Part shown: positions 35,148 through 43,459 of the stretch, in pieces | How the letters are laid out: every line of letters starts with the position of its first letter | How positions within the stretch are numbered: the stretch's first letter is position 1 | The notes under the pieces: generated by a model | The model's input: only the letters and a program-made list of their open reading frames with translations | Databases searched by the model: none | What the model was told of the DNA's origin: nothing | Translations under genes and position numbers: made by a program | NCBI RefSeq assembly: GCF_900106585.1 | Contig: NZ_FNWH01000006.1 | Coordinates: 1,394,502 to 1,458,501, forward strand | From: Acidaminococcus timonensis | GTDB taxonomy: Bacteria > Bacillota > Negativicutes > Acidaminococcales > Acidaminococcaceae | Length of the DNA: 64,000 bases | Direction: 5' to 3'

Positions 35148-36518
35148 TTACAGAGTGCTGGCGTCGTAGGCAGAACCGTCGTCTTCATCCAGCAGGGGCT
35201 GGTTGCTGCTGTCGTTCTTGCGCACCCGTTTTCCGGCATCGTCGTCCTTCTGCTTCTGGGCAGCGTCTGCCGCGGCTTCCGTTTCCGCATCCGCTTTGTC
35301 GCCGCCTTCTGCCTTGTCTGCAGCGTTGGCTTCGGTGGTATCCTGAGAAATAGTCTTGTCCTGGGCTGCCACCACATCCGCATCGGATTCATCCAGAGAG
35401 ATGCCGCTGTCCTTTTTGGGAGTCACGGCAGCGGCCGGTTCTTTCGTGGAAGTGTCTCCACTGACAGCGGGCTGCTGGGCCGCTGCGTTTTCACCGGCGG
35501 CCACAGCCACGCCGGAAGCCGGTTCGGCAGCTGCGGGACCATTCACCACCGCATTGCTGTCCAGCTGCTGGCCCCTGGCGGTGTTCCCGGCCAGGATCAC
35601 GCCGTCCACGCTGGTGTCTTCCGAAACCTGCACATAGGTATTGGTCCCGGCAGGGATGGTCACGGAAGAGCCCTTCACGAAAGCACCGCCTACGATGCCC
35701 ACCGGCCCGAACAGGACCATGCCCCCAATGGAGGCACCGGCAGCACCGGCTGCGGTCTTGGCCTGCTGTTTGGCCAGTTCACCCACGGTGACAGGGATGG
35801 CCCCGCCATTGACGGCTACCACATGGGAGAAGTCCAGATCGATCCGGGCATCCCGGCCGAAAATCCGGGGCTGCACGATTTTTTTGATCTGGCCATAGCC
35901 TTTGGAACCTTTGGGCAGTACCAGGGCATCGCCCACATACACGTTATCGTCCACGATGAAGTCGATGCTGTCGCCCTGCTGGTTCGTCTTGCTGCTGATA
36001 TCCTGCATGAATTTCACTTTGATCAGGGAGTCCTTGGGCAATACCACCGTACTGGAGGTCAGGCTGCCACTGGAGAAGGCGGCCTTGGTCAGCCGGTTCA
36101 GGCGGCTGCTGAAAGTATCCTTCGTATACTGGGTTCCGAAAATCTGGGTTTCCAGAGAACCGATCCGTTCTCTGGCGGCCTCTGTACTCATCCGGTCAGA
36201 GAACTGCCATTCGATCACATTCAGCATGGTGGCAGCCGAGAGCTTGCCGTTGGCCGGAGCCCCCTCCAGACCGTTATACAGGTGATCCACCCGGCTCATC
36301 ACCGATCCGGTGCTCTTCTGGCCGTACATTTCCATTTCCATCTTGTCCACCCGGGACACCAGGGAACCGGTCTGCACCGCACCATACAGGAAACTTTCCG
36401 CCGTTTCCAGCTTCCCAGCCACCGTATTGCTGGTTGCCATTTCCTCGGCAAAGGCCGGGACCAGGCAGGTCAGACAAAGAAGCGCTGTCAAAAACAGGCT
36501 GATGAATTTTTTCTTCAC
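35148..36518 (-). CDS. Secreted glycine-zipper protein of unknown function
   Basis: Not recognised as a named family. A 456-residue exported protein. It begins with GTG (8 nt after GGAGG), a signal peptide ending VPAFAEE, then a helical region (about 30-135) with repeated SRVDxxE/LYG-like segments, a beta-rich part (about 150-245: VVLPKDSLIKVKFMQDISSK), a glycine zipper near 245-275 (GAAGASIGGMVLFGPVGIVG) and a long acidic, disordered, Ala/Asp-rich tail (about 320-456). The domain order suggests a surface or envelope role. Monocistronic. Confidence 0.8.
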   Translation of the reverse strand: MKKKFISLFLTALLCLTCLVPAFAEEMATSNTVAGKLETAESFLYGAVQTGSLVSRVDKMEMEMYGQKSTGSVMSRVDHLYNGLEGAPANGKLSAATMLNVIEWQFSDRMSTEAARERIGSLETQIFGTQYTKDTFSSRLNRLTKAAFSSGSLTSSTVVLPKDSLIKVKFMQDISSKTNQQGDSIDFIVDDNVYVGDALVLPKGSKGYGQIKKIVQPRIFGRDARIDLDFSHVVAVNGGAIPVTVGELAKQQAKTAAGAAGASIGGMVLFGPVGIVGGAFVKGSSVTIPAGTNTYVQVSEDTSVDGVILAGNTARGQQLDSNAVVNGPAAAEPASGVAVAAGENAAAQQPAVSGDTSTKEPAAAVTPKKDSGISLDESDADVVAAQDKTISQDTTEANAADKAEGGDKADAETEAAADAAQKQKDDDAGKRVRKNDSSNQPLLDEDDGSAYDASTL

Positions 36519-36578
36519 TCCAGACACCTCCGTCAGGGTAATTTCAGAATAATGTAGTTTCATTGTACCATAGTTGCC

Positions 36579-37484
36579 TTATTTTTTCCACGGGGCCAGC
36601 TTTTCTTCCATCTCCGCCCGCATGCGATCCATGAGTTCGTAGCGGCGGCGATGGTTGGCCCGCTTGGACGGTTTGAATTCCGACAGTTCCCGTCGTTTCT
36701 CCTCCAGCGGAATCTTGTAGAACCGGGGATCGGCACAGGCCGTGCCTCCGCATTCCTCCCAGAAATCCCCGAAGTTCGTCTTCAATTTCCGGTCCATGCG
36801 CACATGGTTCATGGCATAGTACCCTGCATTGGACACGGCATAGATGGATTCGCAGCCCATCAGGTCCGCCAGGGTCCGCAGCCCGTAGAAGATCAGGTTC
36901 TTGGTGCGGTAGCCAAAGAATTTCTTCGTCATGGCCTTCACTGCATCATTCCCCAGGGTGGTTCCCTGCAGGGCCCCCACCCACACGCAGGGCTTCCCGG
37001 TTTCCGGATCCGGGCTCAGCCAGAACATGATCTGGTAGAAATCCAGGTCGCCCCAGTGGAGCACCAGGGACAGGCACCCTTCCTTCCGCTGGCCCGGGTG
37101 GAACAGCAGATCCAGGGTCAGGGGCCTGTCCTGGAAGGCATCGGTCCACAGGTTCACCCGGCCGTGTTCGACATAGATCCGCCGTAAAAAATCCGGCTGC
37201 AGCAGCTGTTCCAGGGCAAAGATGTGGTACGTGATCAGCCGGCACCGCTGCGCCCAGGAAGCCCCCTTGTAGAAAAAGGCCCGGGTCGCCTGTTCCAGCA
37301 GGCAGGGCATGCCCTGGAGCACTTCCCGGCGCAGGGGCGTGGCCTGGAAAAACTTCTGCAGTGCCGCCATCTGCTGGCTGTGGATCCGGCAGCGCAGCAG
37401 GTACACCCAGTACCGCTTCCGTTCCTTCAAATGTTCCAAATTGTAGCAGGCCCTTCCCGCCGCTTTGATTTCCGCCCAATCCAT
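36579..37484 (-). CDS. VirK/YbjX (DUF535) family protein
   Basis: A 301-residue protein of the DUF535 family (VirK, YbjX), linked in enterobacteria to surface properties and resistance to antimicrobial peptides; the biochemical role is unknown. Typical segments are EGCLSLVLHWGDLDFYQIMF, VWVGALQGTTLGNDAVKAMT, and NAGYYAMNHVRMDRKLKTNF with a basic C-terminus. No signal peptide. SD AAGGAATGG precedes the ATG. Confidence 0.85.
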   Translation of the reverse strand: MDWAEIKAAGRACYNLEHLKERKRYWVYLLRCRIHSQQMAALQKFFQATPLRREVLQGMPCLLEQATRAFFYKGASWAQRCRLITYHIFALEQLLQPDFLRRIYVEHGRVNLWTDAFQDRPLTLDLLFHPGQRKEGCLSLVLHWGDLDFYQIMFWLSPDPETGKPCVWVGALQGTTLGNDAVKAMTKKFFGYRTKNLIFYGLRTLADLMGCESIYAVSNAGYYAMNHVRMDRKLKTNFGDFWEECGGTACADPRFYKIPLEEKRRELSEFKPSKRANHRRRYELMDRMRAEMEEKLAPWKK

Positions 37485-37548
37485 GCTGTGCCATTCCTTT
37501 CTTCATGAAGAAAGGGCCGTCGCCGCTGGTGCGATAGCCCTCTGTCTG

Positions 37549-38187
37549 TTATTTGTTGTTCTTGATGACCTTGTTCAGCTCTCTCCGCACGAACAGGCCA
37601 AATTCGTGGTGAGGCCAGTCAGACCGGGGATTGATGGCGCCGCTTTCCATTTCGCGGCTGTAGCTCCAGTGGTCATCCTTGAACTTGCCATTGATGGTGT
37701 TCAGGGTGGCGAACCGGCCTCTGTAATCCAGGATGGTCATGGGTTCCCGGCGGAAATTGTCTTCCGTCACATCGAACTTGTCCACGGCCATGGCAATGAC
37801 CACATCCGCTCCGCTGGCCTTGGCTACGGCCTGGAGACCTTCTTTGGTGAACAGGTTGTCCTGTTCCTGCAGGGCCACTTTCCGGACCGTATCGGAATCC
37901 ACCATGTCATATTCCGGATACTGGAATTTCTTGGCAATTTCGTTGCTGTATACGATAGGTTTCATGCCCTCGTTGTCTTCCACCTTTTCACCGATCATCA
38001 GAGGGACCACTGCCAGTTTCAGGGATTTGACCTGAGGAGTGGCAGCAGGGGTCTGCTGCTGGGAAGTGGTTTCCGCCGGCTTGGTCGGGGTAAAGGTGAA
38101 GGTCCCGGCTTCCGCCTGCGGAAGTACCGGCAGCGTCAGCGCTGCACAAAAAGCGACGGCAGACAAAGTGTGCCAGAATTTTTTCAT
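37549..38187 (-). CDS. Exported protein of unknown function
   Basis: Not recognised with certainty. A 212-residue product with a signal peptide ending PQAEAG, then a Thr/Gln/Pro-rich linker (30-55) and one alpha/beta domain (about 55-210: LKLAVVPLMIGEKVEDNEGM and ADVVIAMAVDKFDVTEDNFR). The pattern (predicted beta strand, then helix with regular GADVVI) recalls TolB-N or DUF4136-like periplasmic domains that bind other envelope parts, but I cannot assign it. ATG at 38187, 10 nt after AGGAGG. Confidence 0.7.
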   Translation of the reverse strand: MKKFWHTLSAVAFCAALTLPVLPQAEAGTFTFTPTKPAETTSQQQTPAATPQVKSLKLAVVPLMIGEKVEDNEGMKPIVYSNEIAKKFQYPEYDMVDSDTVRKVALQEQDNLFTKEGLQAVAKASGADVVIAMAVDKFDVTEDNFRREPMTILDYRGRFATLNTINGKFKDDHWSYSREMESGAINPRSDWPHHEFGLFVRRELNKVIKNNK

Positions 38188-38253
38188 ATTGCTACAACCT
38201 CCTAGTTGTCGTTCTATATATTGTATCATAGGAGCCGGTATTTGACCAGTCAA

Positions 38254-38778
38254 TTAAATTTCCTGCAGGTAGTCCGAAGCCACCCAGCCGATATCTCCGT
38301 TTTCCCGTTCCACCCGGGTCCAGTGCAGTCCGCCTCCATCGGCAGCATCCAGAATGGTGACCACTTCGCCTTTTTCAAAGTAGTCCAGCACATCGGCATT
38401 CTGGTTAGGGTCGCTGCGCATGCGCACCTCCGTACCGATGATCTTGCCTTTGCGGTCCTGCAGGCGGGTTTCCGAAGGGATGAGGGAACCTTCCGGCACC
38501 CGGCAGTATTCGCCGGCCACCCAGCCCTGGGTACCGTCCTGGCGGTTCACTTCGTACCATTTGCGGCCTTCGTTCACATTGCTTTTCAGGACTTCCACCT
38601 TTTCGCCGTCATCGAAATAGCCGATAATTTCCGTATTTGTCCCTGCCCCCTTGCGCATCCGGACTTCCGTCCCGATGATGGTCCCGGTGGCAGACGCATC
38701 TGCTTTCCGTTCCAGGGGGAATGTCAGACCGAAAAGACAGCAGGCTGCAGCGACGATCCGTACCAATTTCTTCATCAT
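38254..38778 (-). CDS. Exported protein with two SH3b-like domains
   Basis: A 174-residue exported protein: signal peptide (about 1-30), then two bacterial SH3 domains (about 33-93 and 112-172). Both contain the IIGTEVRMRxxPxxN start and the GWVAxxYxxxx end typical of SH3_3. SH3b domains bind peptidoglycan peptides. It resembles the repeats at the C-terminus of the next gene, so they are probably paralogous modules. GAGGAGG lies before a double ATG. Confidence 0.85.
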   Translation of the reverse strand: MMKKLVRIVAAACCLFGLTFPLERKADASATGTIIGTEVRMRKGAGTNTEIIGYFDDGEKVEVLKSNVNEGRKWYEVNRQDGTQGWVAGEYCRVPEGSLIPSETRLQDRKGKIIGTEVRMRSDPNQNADVLDYFEKGEVVTILDAADGGGLHWTRVERENGDIGWVASDYLQEI

Positions 38779-38905
38779 GGTCTGCCTCCTCTCACGCTTA
38801 TGCGATCGATTTCTTTCTTTTATGTAGTCATTGTATCACGAAGTTTACAAGAGAACCAGCAGGATTTAATACTTGTGTCCCCCTGAAAGGGGGAAAGGAC
38901 AACTT

Positions 38906-40741
38906 TTATCCTTCTGCCACGAAATCGGCGGCCACCCAGCCTACGCTTCCGTCGCTGCGCTGTACTTTCAGCCAGCGCTGGCCATTACTGGTCACGTCGT
39001 CCAGGATAGTGACGCTTTCGCCGTTGTCGAAATACCCCAGCACGTCGCTGTCAGTGCTGTAGCTGGCCCGCATACGGACATCCGTGCCGCTGATGGTCCC
39101 GGTGGAACTGCTGGCGGTATCCCCGCCAAGGCTGCAGTAATCCGCGGACACCCAGCCGGTGCTGCCGTCACTGCGCTGCACCTTGTACCAGGTCGCACCA
39201 TCAGCCTGGGCGCTGCCCAGGACCTGTACGGTCTCGCCGTTGTCAAACGCTCCGATGACATTATAATCCGTGCCGGCACCGGAACGCATCCGCACCTCGG
39301 TGCCGGTGATCACCCCGGAACCGTTGGTGTCATAATCCACGGCCGCCTGGCGGGCGGCTTCGGCAGCAGCGGCCTGGCGTTCTGCCTCAGCCTGCCGTTC
39401 CGCTTCTTCCTGACGGGCCCGTTCTTCGGCAGCAGCCCGTGCGGCGGCTTCCTGACGGGCTTTTTCTTCGGCAGCCCGTTTTTCAGCGGCTTCCCTGATG
39501 GCCACCAGCTGTTTCATCCGGGCGGCTTCTTCTTCCGCTTCCTTCCTGGCTTCTTCCGCCTGGATCATGGCCACCTTTTCTTTTACGGTCATAGGTCTGG
39601 CCTGTGTTTCCACTTTGGTTTCTGCCTTGGCTTCCGGTTTCGTTTCCTTCTTTGCTTCTACAGCGGTTTTCGCTGCGGCGGCAGCTTCCTTCCGGAGTTC
39701 TGCCGCTCTGGCTCTGGCTTTTTCTGCCTCAGCCTTTTCCCGGGCATCCCGCTTGGCCTTTTCAGCCGCTGCCTTCTTCGCAGCCGCTTCCTGGGCCAGC
39801 TGGGCCTTCTGGTCTGCGGCGATCTGGGCATCCAACTTGGCATCGGCAGCCTTGGCGGCCCGGTACTTGGCAGCCAGGCGGGAAATATCTGCCTTGGCCT
39901 GGCTATCGTCGTCCAGCTGTTCTTCGTCTTTTGCCGCCTGCTCTTTAGCAGCCTGCTTCTCAGCCTCTTTCCGGGCCTTTTCTTCTGCAGCCTTCTGCCG
40001 GGCGGCTTCCCGGGCAGCAGCCCGTTTCTGCAGATTGGCCAGGCCCTTGCCTCTGCCGGTTTCAGCCGGAACCTCTTCCTCGTGATTCTCCTGCTTTACA
40101 GCTGTTGCAGAAGCATCGGAAGGATGGGCAATGGGCGTCTCCACCACATTGCCGTCCTCATCCACCCCGGCTGCAGACAGGTTCACTTCGATTTCCCCTT
40201 CACTTTTGTCCAGGACGGCACCGGCATGGTACAGCCCGATCAGGCTGCCATCCTTGTCAATGTAATAGGTGTCGGGCAGGGTCTGGAGCCTAGACGGATC
40301 CACGTCATACAGGTATTTCAGGCCATTTTCCGCCAGCACATGGAGCTGGTCGTCCGTGTAGTAATAGCTCAGGGGCCGCAGCTGACCGCTCTTCCGGTCG
40401 AAGGTCATACCCTGGCTTTCTTCCACCCCCATGTTGGGGGTCATGACGATGGTGAAGCTGATCACATCCCCATCCGCCTTGTGCACATCGTAATGGACCT
40501 TGCCGCCGCCCAGGGTGGAGGCCTCGCTGGCAAAGGAAGCCACCTGGCTGCTCAGGGCCCGGTTGATCTTCTCGTCGGCAGATTTGCTGCCCCCCACCAC
40601 CTGGGGACATTCAACGGTCACTTTATTCTGGGTACTGGTCACCGTCTTGACCGGTACCTCCAGATCCGCTGCCCATACCGGAGCCATCGTGGTGCCCAGC
40701 ACCAGACAGCTCATCAGGACCGCACACGTTTTTTTCAACAT
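38906..40741 (-). CDS. Exported DUF3298-like protein with coiled coil and two SH3b domains
   Basis: A 611-residue exported protein. Signal peptide (about 1-24, ends VWAA), then a DUF3298/RsiV-like domain (about 30-215: ESQGMTFDRKSGQLRPLSYY and DSLIGLYH-like DGSLIGLYHAGAVL), a very Ala/Glu/Lys-rich helical rod (about 240-470), then two SH3b domains (about 478-535 and 550-610: VRMRSGAGTDYNVIGAFDNG, GWVAADF). The rod could span periplasm and wall. Start at ATG 40741 (MLKKTCAVLM); an upstream in-frame ATG (40786) lacks a ribosome site. Confidence 0.82.
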   Translation of the reverse strand: MLKKTCAVLMSCLVLGTTMAPVWAADLEVPVKTVTSTQNKVTVECPQVVGGSKSADEKINRALSSQVASFASEASTLGGGKVHYDVHKADGDVISFTIVMTPNMGVEESQGMTFDRKSGQLRPLSYYYTDDQLHVLAENGLKYLYDVDPSRLQTLPDTYYIDKDGSLIGLYHAGAVLDKSEGEIEVNLSAAGVDEDGNVVETPIAHPSDASATAVKQENHEEEVPAETGRGKGLANLQKRAAAREAARQKAAEEKARKEAEKQAAKEQAAKDEEQLDDDSQAKADISRLAAKYRAAKAADAKLDAQIAADQKAQLAQEAAAKKAAAEKAKRDAREKAEAEKARARAAELRKEAAAAAKTAVEAKKETKPEAKAETKVETQARPMTVKEKVAMIQAEEARKEAEEEAARMKQLVAIREAAEKRAAEEKARQEAAARAAAEERARQEEAERQAEAERQAAAAEAARQAAVDYDTNGSGVITGTEVRMRSGAGTDYNVIGAFDNGETVQVLGSAQADGATWYKVQRSDGSTGWVSADYCSLGGDTASSSTGTISGTDVRMRASYSTDSDVLGYFDNGESVTILDDVTSNGQRWLKVQRSDGSVGWVAADFVAEG

Positions 40742-40948
40742 CAGTAAAGCCTGCTTTCTTCTATAAAATGGATTTCCCTCATCCAATCATCCATTGGAGT
40801 CAATAGTATTAGTGTACTGTAATGGGGTGGGAAAATCAAGGGGACGGGACTGGATGAAATCGCAGAGCGCCCTTACGGGCTTCCAGAAGTCAGAAGTCAG
40901 CTTTGTTTGCCAAGCAGCACTGGCAAGATTTTCTTGTCGCCTGACAAG

Positions 40949-40999
40949 CTGACATCTGGAGGCTCGTCAGAGCCGAGTCTGACATCTGGCATCTTATAC
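40949..40999 (+). repeat. R2 repeat, copy a (overlaps the yigZ stop)
   Basis: A 51-bp element beginning CTGACATCTGGAGGCTCGTC, with an inner GGCTC/GAGCC hairpin. It matches 41700-41750 at 49 of 51 positions. Together the two copies bracket yigZ. Related sequence continues upstream to about 40886. Confidence 0.88.
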
Positions 41000-41638
41000 A
41001 GGGTCGCTTTTCACTCTGCACTCTTTAAAGAATTTTCTCTTCTCCTCCAGCTCCACCGGCCGGCTCAGGGCTTCCGTCAGCCAGGCTTCCGCCTTTGCCC
41101 TGTCCTTTTCGGGCATGATCAGGTGGAGTCTTGCCCGGTTGTCATATTCCACATCGCCCACGGTGAACAGGTCCTGCTGATACAGCAGGTTCAGCACCCG
41201 TCCCACATCGTCCAGGGACCAGAGGAAGGTGTAATCCCCCATGGGGATCCGTTCTGCCAGACCGGCTTTTTCCACGGTCTGAGCCACGGATTTTCCGTAG
41301 GTGCGGGTCAGGCCCCCGGCCCCCAGTTTGATGCCCCCGAAGTACCGGGTAACCACGGCCGCCGTGTTGTACAATCCCTTCCGCCGCAACACCTCCAGCA
41401 TGGGAGAGCCGGCGGTACCACCGGGTTCTCCGTCATCACTGGACCGTTCCACCCGGTTGTCGGCCCCCACGATGTAGGCAGAGCAGTTGTGCCGGGCGTC
41501 CCAGTATTTCTTTTTCATGGCCTTCACAAAGGCCTGGGCCTCGGCCTCCGTTTCCACCCGGGCCAGGGTGCAGATGAAGCGGGATTTTTCCACCACCAGC
41601 TCACTGACCGCCGGCTGGGCAATGACATATTTTCCCAT
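40994..41638 (-). CDS. YigZ family (IMPACT/UPF0029) protein
   Basis: A 214-residue YigZ/IMPACT-type protein. The N-terminal UPF0029 domain (about 10-120) has the signature SDDGEPGGTAGSPMLEVLRR and TRYFGGIKLGAGGLTRTYGK; the C-terminal DUF1949 domain (about 135-205) follows. Role unclear: possibly translation or stress related. Start at 41638 (MGKYVIAQP), after GAAAGGAA. R2 repeats lie on both sides and the stop codon is inside one of them. Confidence 0.92.
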   Translation of the reverse strand: MGKYVIAQPAVSELVVEKSRFICTLARVETEAEAQAFVKAMKKKYWDARHNCSAYIVGADNRVERSSDDGEPGGTAGSPMLEVLRRKGLYNTAAVVTRYFGGIKLGAGGLTRTYGKSVAQTVEKAGLAERIPMGDYTFLWSLDDVGRVLNLLYQQDLFTVGDVEYDNRARLHLIMPEKDRAKAEAWLTEALSRPVELEEKRKFFKECRVKSDPV

Positions 41639-41699
41639 GATTACAGTTCCTTTCACAACTCGATTTTCAAATCCCATCTATTATACCATATTCTGCTTT

Positions 41700-41750
41700 C
41701 TGACATCTGGAGGCTCGTCAGAGCCGAGTCTGGCATCTGACATCTTATAC
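41700..41750 (+). repeat. R2 repeat, copy b
   Basis: The second 51-bp copy, in the same orientation as 40949-40999 and differing by two A/G swaps. Its last part contains CTGACA, which serves as the -35 of the next promoter. Confidence 0.88.
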
Positions 41751-41765
41751 TCTGTATGTTATAAT
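41737..41765 (+). promoter_or_regulatory. Promoter of the NlpC/P60 gene, -35 inside an R2 repeat
   Basis: CTGACA (41737-41742), a 17-bp spacer and TATAAT (41760-41765), about 31 bp before the TTG start. The swap that turns GGCATC into GACATC in this copy creates the -35-like hexamer. Confidence 0.65.
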
Positions 41766-41796
41766 AGTACCCGATATCCCAAAGGAGGTTTTTGTT

Positions 41797-43077
41797 TTGT
41801 TTACCCATACATTGCAACGGATTTCTGTCCTTACCGGGGCTCTCTGCCTTTCGGCTTCTGTGGCCCTGGGGGCTGCTGCCATGCCCGGCACGCCAGCCGC
41901 CTTGAATTCCCCTTCTGCCTGGACTTCGGCCCAGGGCAATACCGTGCTGGCCACCCCGGAACGGATCCGGGCCATGAACGCCCAGATGGACAAGGCCATC
42001 TTCGGGGATTCCATCCAGGATCTGGGCGCCACCATTTCCGGCGACAAGCTCACCGCCTATGTAAACGCCTTTACCATGGATGAAGACCAGTACGTCCAGG
42101 GCGCACCCCTGAGCCACAGCTTCGCCCGGCAGCTGGTATCCGACGCCAAAGCCAACATCCAGCCCACCAACACGGTAAAATACGGCGTGGTGGTGGACCG
42201 GGTGGATCTGCGTTCGTTCCCCACCCTGCAGCGGGCCTTTGATTCCGCCTCCGACCGGGAGTTCGACAACTGGCAGGAAACGGCAGTGGATCCCTCCACA
42301 CCGGTGCGGGTGTACCATACCAATCCCCAGGGCAACTTCATCTTTGTCCGTACCCCCCATTACCGGGGCTGGGTCCCCCGGAACAAGGTGGCCATCACCG
42401 ATGCCAAAACCTGGCAGACCTATGCCAGCCCGGCCTCTCCCGCCGTGGTCACCGGCAAGCTGCTGAGCTTCAAGGCCGGCACCGACACCCAGCTGTACCA
42501 GATGGGCACGGCCATCCCCACTTCCAACGGCAATCTGTTGCTGCCCACCCGGGATCACAGGGGCTATTTGCAGATCGTACCAGTGAAGGCCACCTATGGG
42601 GCCGACCTGCACCAGGGATACCTGCCCTACACCACCAACAATACCATCCAGATGGCCTTCAAGCACCTGGGTGCCCCCTACGGCTGGGGCGGCATGCACA
42701 ACAGTGTGGACTGCTCCGCCTTTGTCCAGGACGTGTACAAGACCATGGGCATCCAGCTGCCCCGGAATGGAGATGAGCAGGCCCAGTCCTTCCCGGGCAA
42801 GAGCTTCTACGGTATGAGCCACGACCAGAAGCTGGCCTATATCAGGACGGCCGCCCCCGGTTCCCTGCTGTTCACCCCCTACCATGTGATGATGCTGCTG
42901 GGGAACAAGAACGGTACACCTTACATGATCCATTCGCTGGCGTCCTACGGGGTCAATACCGGTGATGGGGTGGTGAAGAACCGGATCATGCAGGTGGTGG
43001 TCAGCAAAGTGGACCTAATGGCCGGCAGCGGAACCCCGCTGGTGGACCAGATGACACAATGCAATACGTGGAGATAA
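41797..43077 (+). CDS. Secreted NlpC/P60 cysteine peptidase with SH3 domain
   Basis: A C40 peptidase cutting peptidoglycan stem peptides, 426 residues. Signal peptide (about 1-28), an N-terminal helical stabilising region, an SH3b-type domain (about 120-240) with PHYRGWVPRNKVAITD, then NlpC/P60 (about 280-410): catalytic Cys in NSVDCSAFVQDVY near residue 305, His in FTPYHVMMLLG, and the third polar residue soon after. It starts with TTG, 8 nt after AAAGGAGG; no ATG fits. The architecture resembles gamma-D-glutamyl-L-diamino acid endopeptidases. Confidence 0.9.
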   Translation: MFTHTLQRISVLTGALCLSASVALGAAAMPGTPAALNSPSAWTSAQGNTVLATPERIRAMNAQMDKAIFGDSIQDLGATISGDKLTAYVNAFTMDEDQYVQGAPLSHSFARQLVSDAKANIQPTNTVKYGVVVDRVDLRSFPTLQRAFDSASDREFDNWQETAVDPSTPVRVYHTNPQGNFIFVRTPHYRGWVPRNKVAITDAKTWQTYASPASPAVVTGKLLSFKAGTDTQLYQMGTAIPTSNGNLLLPTRDHRGYLQIVPVKATYGADLHQGYLPYTTNNTIQMAFKHLGAPYGWGGMHNSVDCSAFVQDVYKTMGIQLPRNGDEQAQSFPGKSFYGMSHDQKLAYIRTAAPGSLLFTPYHVMMLLGNKNGTPYMIHSLASYGVNTGDGVVKNRIMQVVVSKVDLMAGSGTPLVDQMTQCNTWR

Positions 43078-43238
43078 AAGGAGTCTCACAGAAGGTGTAA
43101 AAACCCATCCACCAGCCATTGGGCTGGTCCCCCTTCCCTTTTCCCCGGGACTAGGCCGTTCCTCTTCGTCACGGCCGTCGCGGGAAGGACAAAAGAGGTA
43201 AAAAAAGCGCTGTGAAAAAATGCTTTTTCACACCCCGT

Positions 43239-43277
43239 CACTAGTCACTAGCCGATGGAAGCCAGCTGACGCTGGCA
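43239..43277. repeat. R3 repeat
   Basis: A GTCACTAG-type sequence followed by the palindrome GCCAGCTGACGCTGGC. The other copy is at 56085-56147. Confidence 0.6.
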
Positions 43278-43294
43278 AAAAAAGGCCGCTGGCC

Positions 43295-43394
43295 GACCTG
43301 GGAACGGACGTCCCTCATGGACCGTCCCTACGAATACACACCAGTTACGATGCATGCGTAGGGACTACCCGTAAGGGGAGTCCGAATCCAGGTC
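43295..43394. repeat. REP-like paired palindrome upstream of the porin cluster
   Basis: Two inverted arms with the GACCTGG...CCCTACG core, as at 16548-16674. The left begins GACCTGGGAACGGACG; the right ends in the complement of GACCTGGATTCGGACTCCCC. Confidence 0.85.
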
Positions 43395-43415
43395 TCCCGG
43401 AGGGTTTCGATCAAA

Positions 43416-43448
43416 AAAAATAGACCGTTGCGAAGACGGTCTATTTTT
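43416..43448 (-). terminator. Terminator of porin P1
   Basis: A 13-bp stem (43436-43448 with 43416-43428), with T residues following on the minus strand. Confidence 0.87.
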
Positions 43449-43459
43449 TATGGAATGAA

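Larger units (their letters stand above)
43078..43459. other. Gene-free stretch, rich in palindromes
   Basis: No convincing gene. It holds an R4-like hairpin with a T-poor tail (43111-43128) that may end the NlpC/P60 transcript, a GTGAAAAA/TTTTTCAC hairpin (43215-43234), an R3 palindrome (43239-43277), a paired REP-like element (43295-43394) and the P1 terminator. Confidence 0.7.

Noticed and set aside
40886-43394. CRISPR array
   Set aside because: The repeats here are few, of several unrelated families and not regularly spaced; no cas genes are present.
43220-43423. A 67-codon frame upstream of porin P1
   Set aside because: It runs through the R3 and REP-like palindromes and has no SD; its composition is explained by the repeats.
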